From Acidobacteriota bacterium (GTDB taxonomy: Bacteria > Acidobacteriota > Vicinamibacteria > Vicinamibacterales > JAKQTR01): a stretch of 19,342 bases of DNA. The notes under the pieces are model-generated. The model did not search any database and had not been told where the DNA came from. It saw only the letters and a program-made list of their open reading frames with translations. This document shows, piece after piece, positions 13,031 to 19,342 of this stretch; the stretch's first letter is position 1, and each line of letters starts with the position of its first letter. A program made the position numbers and the translations under genes. Location of the stretch: assembly GCA_026393735.1 (NCBI GenBank), contig JAPKZP010000643.1, forward strand, positions 1 to 19,342. The letters are read 5' to 3'.

Positions 13031-14117
13031 CCGGCTGTGCGACGGCCCGCATGGCCTTCCAGTCGGCGACGATCCGGCACTTGAGGATTGTCGCGCCGTA
13101 CATCAGCGCCGAGAACAGGAGAAACGCGACAAGCGTCCACTGGATCGGCAGGCGCCGGTGGAGGGGATACGTGAAGATGCCGTAGACGATCTCCACGTGG
13201 ATCCAGTAGACGAACAGCGACGAGCGGCCGAACTCCAGCATGGGGCTCCAGGCCGGATTGCGAGGCTCGGCGGAGAACGGGCGCTGCACGTAGATGTAGA
13301 TGAGCCCCATCAGCACCAGCATCACGCCCATCTTCATGAAGAAGTAGGTAGGCGAGGAGGTCCAGAATTCCGAGTGCCCGGGCGGGTAGAGGGACGGCAG
13401 GAACGACGCGCCGTAGCCGCCCAGCATCAGCAGGACGCCGGCCACGACGAACCAGCGGTTCATCCGCCATTCCTCGGCGGCCGTCGTCACGGTCGTCAGC
13501 AGTTCCCCCAGGAACGCGCCCGCAAAGACGTAGCCCGCCCACGGGAAGATCGTGAAGACGCTGAGCTTCGGAAACGGCCTGATGTACCACTCGACGGGAT
13601 CCGGCAGCCATGCGATCCACGCCGCGTGCCGGACGACCGGCGTCAGATAGGTGAAGGCGCACGCCAGCGCGCCGAAGGCGATGAGGCGCATCCGGCGCGA
13701 GATGAAGATGCCCCAGATCCACGCAGCCGCGGCGATGGACGGCCCCATGACGTTCAGGATGTCGGCCTTGAAGATGCCCTTGACGGTCGCGCCGGGACTC
13801 AGGACCCACGTCTGCAGTCGGAAGAGGAATGCCAGTCCGAAGATCTCCCATCCGCGTTTCTGCACAGACCACGCAGCGGTCTTCCGGTCTCCCGAGCGCC
13901 GGGCGCGCGCGGCGCTGGCCATCGACACCGACACGCCGGCGAGAAACAGGAAAATGGGCGCGGCCATGCCGCCGATGAAGCTCACCCAGAACCAGATCGG
14001 CCGGCTCCGTTCGACGACACGGGTCCAGGAGTCGAACGTGTGCGCCTCGATCATGAAGAGCACGCTCAACCCGCGCATCCAGTCGATGTAGGCCCGGCGG
14101 TTTGCAGACGCGCTCAC
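13026..14117 (-). CDS. DUF1624/HGSNAT-like membrane acyltransferase
   Basis: A 363-residue polytopic membrane protein with about ten hydrophobic segments. The N-terminal RRAYIDWMRGLSVLFMIEAHT is the hallmark of the heparan-alpha-glucosaminide N-acetyltransferase catalytic family (DUF1624), which moves acetyl groups from cytosolic acetyl-CoA across the membrane to sugars. Late in the protein FGRSSLFVYWIHVEI resembles the SLxxYxxH segment shared with other membrane acyltransferases. The bacterial substrate is unknown; a cell-envelope sugar is plausible. GTG 14117 has GGAGGA six bases upstream. It follows the acylase gene by 37 bases in the same direction, so co-transcription is likely. Confidence 0.8.
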   Translation of the reverse strand: MSASANRRAYIDWMRGLSVLFMIEAHTFDSWTRVVERSRPIWFWVSFIGGMAAPIFLFLAGVSVSMASAARARRSGDRKTAAWSVQKRGWEIFGLAFLFRLQTWVLSPGATVKGIFKADILNVMGPSIAAAAWIWGIFISRRMRLIAFGALACAFTYLTPVVRHAAWIAWLPDPVEWYIRPFPKLSVFTIFPWAGYVFAGAFLGELLTTVTTAAEEWRMNRWFVVAGVLLMLGGYGASFLPSLYPPGHSEFWTSSPTYFFMKMGVMLVLMGLIYIYVQRPFSAEPRNPAWSPMLEFGRSSLFVYWIHVEIVYGIFTYPLHRRLPIQWTLVAFLLFSALMYGATILKCRIVADWKAMRAVAQPA

Positions 14118-14154
14118 GAATCGTCCTCCCCTGCGCGCAGATCGATCGTGAGCG

Positions 14155-16731
14155 TCACCGGGCCGCCGGGCGCATCACGAGGCGGGCGGAGGCGTTGGCC
14201 TCCACAGCCTGGCGTGAGAACAGCATGGGATGGTACTGCCCCGCTGCCCAGAGGGGCAGGAGGTTCCCGTAGAACGGGCTGCGCGGCTGGCCCGACTCGC
14301 CAGGCACGTTGATGGTGGTCGATCGGTCCCAGTCCGCGAGATCGATCACTTCCCTGAACGACGCCCCGTGGGTCTGGCTGGGTCCGGTGCCGGTCGCGAA
14401 CGGCGCAGTGGCATCGCCGCCGCGCGGCACGTCCGGCAGGTTGAACACGTCGCGCCTCGCCGGCGTCGAGGCCAGCGGGTGCTCCCAGTACGCCCGGTGG
14501 ATCCGCCCGTACGTCCACGTCGACTGGTCAGGTCCCATGAGACGGGCCGCTTCCCGCCACGCCTCGTCGATCGCCTGGCCCAGCAGGACGTCCTGCACGG
14601 GCGGGTCCGATCCCGCCCGTGCGAACAGGCCGAGCAATTGCTCGTTCGACACCGACTGGCCGGCGCGGGGCCCGCCCGTCACCGCGGGCAGCAGGGTGCC
14701 TGCCGCGGCCGAAAGACGCGGCATCCAGAGGCTGTAGATGGCCGCGTTGAACGAATCGGCATCCAGCACCTGGTCCCAGCCGATCATGCGATCGATCGCG
14801 CCCAGGCGACGCCGGGTAAAGCCGTGCGCCTCGTCGAGTGTCCCGGCCTGCGTCCGCGCGTCCCTCGCCTGCCGGAGCGCGTCGCAGACGGCCCTCGCCA
14901 CGAGCGACGTCGCATCGTGCTGCAGGCGCTCGGAATCGGCGACCGTCAGCTTCCGGCCGGCGGCCTTCGCTTCGCGCAGCACCTCGTCGATCCGGCGGTA
15001 TCGGTAGGGGGCGCTCCATTCGTACTGGAGTACCTTCGTGTACCCGGCCGGCAGAATGTTGTGGTTGGCCGTCGCGATGTACCCCGAGGCCGGGTTGAAC
15101 GCCTGCGGCAGATCATCGATGGAGAGAAACCCGCTCCACTCGTACTTGCCTTCTTGACCGGGCACGGGCAACAGGCCGTTCCAGTTTGGCCGGACCGGCG
15201 CGAGGCCGGCAGCGATCCAGCCGATATTGCCGTCCACGTCCGCATACACCAGGTTTTCCGACGGCACCTTCCACCCGGCGGCGGCGGCACGGAACTCGGC
15301 CCAGTTGCGCGCGCGGTTCAGTTCGAGCGAACGCAGGTACCCGGCCGTGCCGGGTTCCGTCCCGACCCAGCGCAGAACGTAGGCCCGCTGGCGGCCGGCA
15401 TCCAGATGCACGACCGGTCCGTGGCGCGTGACGCGCAGTTCCACGGTCCGCGGCGTCGCCTCGCCGCGCACGCGGATCGACTGGCGCTCGACGGTCATCG
15501 CCTCCGACACACCCTTGTAGAGATAGTGATCCGGCGCAGCGGGATCGAGCCGTTCGACGTACAGGTCCTGCTGATCGATGCCGACGATCGTGAACCCAAA
15601 CGCGACGCGGTCGTTGTGGCCGGCGGCCACGCCCGGCAGGGCGGATTCTCCCGCGCCGATGACGTTCCAGCCGGGACCCACGAGGTGCACCGTGTGGCGT
15701 AGCGACGGCAGCGCGATCACGCGGTGTGGGTCGTTGGCCAGGATGGGCTTTCCGGAAGCGGTCATCGTGCCCGCGAGCACCCAGTTGTTCGATCCGTTCC
15801 GCCACGCCACATCGGCCCACGGCTCGTCCAGATCGGGTGAGCCGCCCTCGGTACTCTCGGCGACGGCCGTCGGCCGCGCGAGGAGCGCCGGCCCGGGGGC
15901 CGTCATTCGCGACGCGGCCTTCGCGAGCTGGTCAGGAAAGCGGACGGTCTCGCTCGCGTCGCTCGCGATGTCGAGGACGCCCTCGACGATGTCATTCAGG
16001 TCGAGGCCATCGGGGAGCGCGATCGGCGTCGCCGGGTCGACGGGCATCAGGGCCGCCACGTTCTCGATACCCTCGCTGCGGGCGAGCCGGGCGCGCTGCA
16101 CTTCGGAGCGGGCATTGCGCGTCATCACGTAGCCCGCCATCCGGCCGATGACGACCTCCGGTGTCCAGGGGACGGGACGCGCGTCGAGCAGCTGGAATTC
16201 GATGGGCAGCGTCTCGGGGTGTTGGTTTACGAAAGCGATTTGCGCGTTCACGCCGGCGACGAACGCCTCCACGATCGCCCGCGCCCCCGGGCCGTAGCTG
16301 CCCCACTCCGCCTGCATGTCACCGCGGTATTTCAGGAGCCGGGCGAACGTGTCGCGCTTCACGGCGGACGGCCCGACCACCTCGGCGAGCGTGCCGTCTG
16401 CGATGCGTCGCCAGAGATCGATCTGCCACAGGCGGTCCTGGGCGGCGACGTATCCCTGCGCGAAGAAGAGGTCGTGCTCGGACTTCGCGTAGATGTGCGG
16501 GACGCCCCATGTATCGCGGATGACCTCGACGGGCTGCTCGAGCCCGGCCACGTCCACACTGCCGCTCGTCTGCGCCAAAGCGGCGACGCTGCGCGCCGTC
16601 AGGAACGAAGCGTCTTCCGCCGGCGCCTGCCGCGCCGCGGCCGAGACGGCGGCCAGGGCAGCGGCAACGCCGATCGCGGCCACCCACGCACCCGGCCCCC
16701 CACGTGATCCTGTCCGCTGCCCCGCCGTCAC
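14155..16731 (-). CDS. Secreted penicillin-acylase family Ntn hydrolase
   Basis: An 858-residue S45 amidohydrolase precursor. Residues 1-35 form a signal peptide (arginine-containing start, then an Ala/Val-rich core), so it acts in the periplasm or outside. The alpha chain has IRDTWGVPHIYA and QGYVAAQDRLWQIDL. The beta chain would start at the autocatalytic nucleophile S314 in RNGSNNWVLAG, after a spacer around 275-313. Family members cleave beta-lactam side chains, acyl-homoserine lactones or other N-acyl amides; motifs do not tell which. GTG 16731 overlaps the osmC stop (GTGA) and yields a clean signal peptide. The longer start at 16803 lies inside osmC and is rejected. Confidence 0.92.
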   Translation of the reverse strand: MTAGQRTGSRGGPGAWVAAIGVAAALAAVSAAARQAPAEDASFLTARSVAALAQTSGSVDVAGLEQPVEVIRDTWGVPHIYAKSEHDLFFAQGYVAAQDRLWQIDLWRRIADGTLAEVVGPSAVKRDTFARLLKYRGDMQAEWGSYGPGARAIVEAFVAGVNAQIAFVNQHPETLPIEFQLLDARPVPWTPEVVIGRMAGYVMTRNARSEVQRARLARSEGIENVAALMPVDPATPIALPDGLDLNDIVEGVLDIASDASETVRFPDQLAKAASRMTAPGPALLARPTAVAESTEGGSPDLDEPWADVAWRNGSNNWVLAGTMTASGKPILANDPHRVIALPSLRHTVHLVGPGWNVIGAGESALPGVAAGHNDRVAFGFTIVGIDQQDLYVERLDPAAPDHYLYKGVSEAMTVERQSIRVRGEATPRTVELRVTRHGPVVHLDAGRQRAYVLRWVGTEPGTAGYLRSLELNRARNWAEFRAAAAGWKVPSENLVYADVDGNIGWIAAGLAPVRPNWNGLLPVPGQEGKYEWSGFLSIDDLPQAFNPASGYIATANHNILPAGYTKVLQYEWSAPYRYRRIDEVLREAKAAGRKLTVADSERLQHDATSLVARAVCDALRQARDARTQAGTLDEAHGFTRRRLGAIDRMIGWDQVLDADSFNAAIYSLWMPRLSAAAGTLLPAVTGGPRAGQSVSNEQLLGLFARAGSDPPVQDVLLGQAIDEAWREAARLMGPDQSTWTYGRIHRAYWEHPLASTPARRDVFNLPDVPRGGDATAPFATGTGPSQTHGASFREVIDLADWDRSTTINVPGESGQPRSPFYGNLLPLWAAGQYHPMLFSRQAVEANASARLVMRPAAR

Positions 16732-17150
16732 GATTCCAGCCCCTCGTGCGTGAAACTCGTCGTGAACGCGATGTCCTGCCGCATCGAGTGCCACACGGAA
16801 CAATACTTGTCGTGCGACATCTCGATCGCCCTCGCGATCTGGGCATCGGAGGCATTCGTGCCGAGCGTGAACCGCAACTCGATGCTCACGAAGCGCCGGG
16901 GCTCGGCGTCGGCGCGGTGACCGGTCAACTCGGCGCCGAGCGACGTCACCTTGAAGCGCCCCTTCGTCAGGATGTGCACGAGGTCAATCGCCATGCAACT
17001 GGCGAGGGCGGACGCCAGCGCGACGACTGGCGTCGGCCCGGATTCGTTGCGGCCGTCCAGCACCCACTGATGCGAGCCGTCGCGGGCCACAAACTTGAGC
17101 CCGTTCTCCCACTCGAGGTCGACGAAGATCGGCGGTTTCACTTCGGACAT
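16728..17150 (-). CDS. OsmC/Ohr-family peroxide-reducing protein
   Basis: A 140-residue cytosolic OsmC-fold protein. The two redox cysteines of the family are present: C52 in LASCMAIDL and C117 in DKYCSVWHSM. They would reduce organic hydroperoxides as a dimer. The sequence is nearer the general OsmC/YhfA group than Ohr, and many such members have no defined substrate. ATG 17150 has a weak GGAA upstream. The stop overlaps the acylase start by four bases, so the two are probably translated together. It is divergent from the dipeptidase gene across a 97-bp space. Confidence 0.9.
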   Translation of the reverse strand: MSEVKPPIFVDLEWENGLKFVARDGSHQWVLDGRNESGPTPVVALASALASCMAIDLVHILTKGRFKVTSLGAELTGHRADAEPRRFVSIELRFTLGTNASDAQIARAIEMSHDKYCSVWHSMRQDIAFTTSFTHEGLES

Positions 17151-17213
17151 GCGACATTCCCCGGAATGGCTGCGGAAACCGAGATTCTACACGATGCCGG
17201 GCGGCTCACCGAA

Positions 17214-17219
17214 TATACT
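17214..17219 (+). promoter_or_regulatory. Candidate -10 of the dipeptidase gene
   Basis: TATACT at 17214-17219 lies 28 bases before the GTG start in the 97-bp space shared with osmC. No convincing -35 is seen 16-18 bases upstream. On the other strand TAGAAT (17189-17184) is a possible osmC -10, also without a clear -35. Confidence 0.35.
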
Positions 17220-17247
17220 GACTTCTCCTCCAGCGAAAGGACTGCCC

Positions 17248-18474
17248 GTGATCCGTCGAAGTCTCATGGTGTCGTTTGTGTGCGCGGCCGTGACGGCAGT
17301 GGCCGTGTCGGCCGGTTCCGGACAGGCCGACAGCCTGCTGACCCGGGCCAGGGACCTCCACCGGGCCGTGCCGATGTTCGACGGGCACAATGACTACCCG
17401 TGGGAAGTGCGGCAACTCGCCGACAAGGACCCGGCGAAGCTCGACATCCGGGCGCCGCAGCCGAAGACGATGACCGACATTCCACGGCTCCGCCAGGGAG
17501 GCGTCGGCGCGCAGTTCTGGTCCGTCTACACTCCGCCGAGCCTGGCCGGCAAGGGCGCCGTCACGGCCGCCCTCGAGCAGATCGACATTGTCTATCGCAT
17601 GATGGCGCGCTACCCGGACGTGTTCGAAATCGCCCGGACGGCCGATGACGTGGAGCGGATCTTCAAGTCCGGCAAGATCGCGTCGCTCATCGGCATGGAG
17701 GGCGGGCACGCGATCGACTCGTCGCTGGGCGCGCTGCGGATGTTCGCCCGCCTCGGCGCGAAGTACATGACGCTCACCCATTCGAAGAACGTGCCCTGGG
17801 CCGATTCCGCGACCGACACGCCGGAGCACGGCGGGCTCACGCCGTTCGGTGAGGACGTCGTCCGCGAGATGAACCGTCTGGGGATGATCGTCGACATCAG
17901 CCACGTGTCGCCGGACACGATGGAAGACGTGCTGCGCGTCACCCAGGCCCCCGTCATCTTCTCGCATTCGTCCGCGCGGGCCCTGTGCGACCACCCGCGC
18001 AATGTGCCGGATGCCATCCTCCGGATGCTCCCGAAGAACGGCGGCGTCGTCATGGTGTCGTTCGTGCCCGGGTTCACGACGCCGGAGGCGGCCGCGTGGG
18101 ATGCGGCGTACGAGGCGGAACAGGCGCGGCTCGAAAAGGCGAACCCGAACGATGAAGCCGTGGTGAAAGCGGCGCTGGCGCCATGGCTGGCCGCGCACCC
18201 GAGGCCGAAGGTCACCGTCTCCAACGTCGCCGATCACATCGACTACGTCCGCAAGATGGCGGGCATCGATCACGTCGGGTACGGCAGCGACTTCGACGGC
18301 ATCTCGGCTGCGCCGTCAGGCCTCGACGACGTGTCGACGTTCCCGGTGCTGACGGCGGAATTGCTGCGGCGCGGGTACACCGACGACGAGATCAAGAAGG
18401 TGATCGGGCTGAATCTCCTGCGCGTCATGCGCGCGGCCGAGGCAACGGCGAGCCGCCTGTCGGCCGTGAAATAG
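17248..18474 (+). CDS. Secreted M19 membrane-type dipeptidase
   Basis: A 408-residue zinc dipeptidase of the renal-dipeptidase family (M19), which hydrolyses dipeptides, some with D-residues at the C-terminal position. A signal peptide covers about 1-26, so it is exported. Metal ligands are visible in FDGHNDYPW (H47, D49), GMEGGHAID (E151), ISHVSPDTM (H219) and FSHSSARAL (H240), and GYGSDFDG carries the late conserved Asp. An Ala/Glu-rich insert at about 278-320 is common in bacterial members. GTG 17248 has AAGGA upstream at good spacing; a longer start at 17095 would lie inside osmC on the other strand and lose the signal peptide. Confidence 0.93.
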   Translation: MIRRSLMVSFVCAAVTAVAVSAGSGQADSLLTRARDLHRAVPMFDGHNDYPWEVRQLADKDPAKLDIRAPQPKTMTDIPRLRQGGVGAQFWSVYTPPSLAGKGAVTAALEQIDIVYRMMARYPDVFEIARTADDVERIFKSGKIASLIGMEGGHAIDSSLGALRMFARLGAKYMTLTHSKNVPWADSATDTPEHGGLTPFGEDVVREMNRLGMIVDISHVSPDTMEDVLRVTQAPVIFSHSSARALCDHPRNVPDAILRMLPKNGGVVMVSFVPGFTTPEAAAWDAAYEAEQARLEKANPNDEAVVKAALAPWLAAHPRPKVTVSNVADHIDYVRKMAGIDHVGYGSDFDGISAAPSGLDDVSTFPVLTAELLRRGYTDDEIKKVIGLNLLRVMRAAEATASRLSAVK

Positions 18475-18520
18475 CCCGACCCGGTTGCTGGCTCATGGCC
18501 GGCCTGCTAACCTGCGGAAC

Positions 18521-19342
18521 ATGGGTATGACGATGCGTGTCTTCGGGGTTTTCGTGCTCGGCAGCGTCCTGCTGGCGGCGCAGCCGATGATTCGGGCCGC
18601 GGGCACGGAGCCGGCCGGTCAGCAGGCGGGCGTCTTCAAGTCCGGCACGAAGATCGTGCCGCTCTACGTGACGGTCACGGATCCGTTCGGATCGCTCGTG
18701 CCGAACCTCACGCGCGACGACTTCGAAATCCTCGACAACAACATCCGCCAGGACCTGACCGTCTTCGAAAACCAGACGCAGCCGATCACCGCCGTCGTCA
18801 TGCTCGACACGAGCGGGAGCATGACGAACTCGCTCAAGCTCGTGAAGACCGGCGCCGAGCAGTTCCTCGTCCGCATGCTGCCCCAGGACAGAGCCCAGGT
18901 CGGCGCGTTCAACGACAAGATCCAGTTCAGCGGCACCTTTACCGCGGACCGCGACGAACTCGTCGCGGCATTGAAGGACCTCGACTTCGGCTATCCCACG
19001 CGATTGAACGACGCCATCGATCAGTCCCTCAATCAACTCCTGACGATCGAAGGGCGCCGCGTTGTCGTCTTGCTGACCGACGGGGAGGACACCTCCAGCA
19101 AGGTCGGCCAGGGTGACGTGCTCGATCGGGCGCGGGCCGACGAGGTGATGATCTACGGGATTGGGCTCGAGTCCGTCTACTTCGACGGAATGCGCCAGGT
19201 CCGCACCAATCCCGACCGCGTGCTCAGGAAGCTCTCCGAAGAAACCGGCGGCGGTTACTACCTGCTGAAGGAAACGGCAGACCTGAATGCGACGTTCACC
19301 CGCATCGCGCAGGAACTGCACAGCCAGTACGTGCTCGGCTTC
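18521..19342 (+). CDS. Secreted VWA-domain protein, acidobacterial type (3' end missing)
   Basis: An open frame of 274 codons from ATG 18521 that runs off the window end without a stop. A signal peptide covers about 1-27. Residues 45-85 form an extended N-terminal segment (VPLYVTVTDPFGSLVPNLTRDDFEI). The von Willebrand A domain follows, with MIDAS residues D96, S98 and S100 in DTSGSM and a later LLTDGED. The final SQYVLGF matches the usual end of the 'VWFA-related Acidobacterial domain'. Such proteins are expected to bind proteins or ligands through a metal ion outside the cytoplasm; partners are unknown. It starts 46 bases after the dipeptidase stop and may be co-transcribed. Confidence 0.88.
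   Translation, partial: MGMTMRVFGVFVLGSVLLAAQPMIRAAGTEPAGQQAGVFKSGTKIVPLYVTVTDPFGSLVPNLTRDDFEILDNNIRQDLTVFENQTQPITAVVMLDTSGSMTNSLKLVKTGAEQFLVRMLPQDRAQVGAFNDKIQFSGTFTADRDELVAALKDLDFGYPTRLNDAIDQSLNQLLTIEGRRVVVLLTDGEDTSSKVGQGDVLDRARADEVMIYGIGLESVYFDGMRQVRTNPDRVLRKLSEETGGGYYLLKETADLNATFTRIAQELHSQYVLGF

Noticed and set aside
12756..14312. A 518-codon rightward frame
   Set aside because: It runs antisense to the acyltransferase and small ORF, is rich in Arg, Asp and His, and shows no family features.
14230..15702. A 490-codon rightward frame
   Set aside because: It is antisense to the acylase gene, is Arg/Pro-rich without any recognisable domain, and is typical of open frames opposite GC-rich genes.

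Overview
The window is high-GC DNA, densely coded on both strands, with many 4-base ATGA/GTGA gene overlaps. The last gene encodes a secreted von Willebrand factor A protein of the type called 'VWFA-related Acidobacterial domain'. That, with a secreted penicillin-acylase family enzyme and an M19 dipeptidase, suggests a free-living Acidobacteriota member, possibly of the Vicinamibacteria. This placement is inference from gene content only.

Region 1 (1-5876) is a divergent arginine-biosynthesis locus. argR and argG (argG is cut by the window start) read leftward. argC-argB-argD-short argA-argJ read rightward, and every junction in that operon is a 4-base or 3-base stop/start overlap. The 130-bp space between argR and argC holds two promoters laid out as mirror images. 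Each has a 17-bp spacer, an ARG-box-like site over its -10, and a predicted 15-nt leader with no Shine-Dalgarno site. A perfect 9-bp inverted repeat lies between them. This supports arginine-responsive repression of both units by ArgR. The enzymes take glutamate to ornithine (NAGS, NAGK, ArgC, ArgD, ArgJ); ArgG acts later. argF and argH are not in the window.

Region 2 (6126-8387) is a single large DUF2339 polytopic membrane protein.

Region 3 (8457-12959, all leftward) is more accessory in character: a tandem DUF190 protein and a CrcB/Fluc fluoride channel as a tight pair, a stand-alone DGQHR-domain protein, a PPK2 polyphosphate kinase, and a small ORF overlapping a nucleotidyltransferase. 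Between crcB and the DGQHR gene lies a stretch of about 43 codons that reads like the extreme C-terminus of a cation/proton antiporter, with its stop overlapping the crcB start. I read this as the scar of an older antiporter-crcB-DUF190 fluoride/ion-homeostasis operon whose first gene was lost or replaced. An unusually AT-rich patch lies upstream of the DGQHR gene.

Region 4 (13026-17150, leftward) looks like one operon: OsmC-family protein, secreted Ntn-hydrolase acylase (GTGA overlap with osmC), then a DUF1624/HGSNAT-like membrane acyltransferase ending in a strong hairpin.

Region 5 (17248-19342, rightward) holds a secreted M19 dipeptidase and the 5' part of the VWA protein, which runs off the window end. 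No rRNA, tRNA, CRISPR array, transposase or IS element was recognised. No gene-free stretch exceeds 300 bases; the longest, 10891-11181, is described under its own sites.
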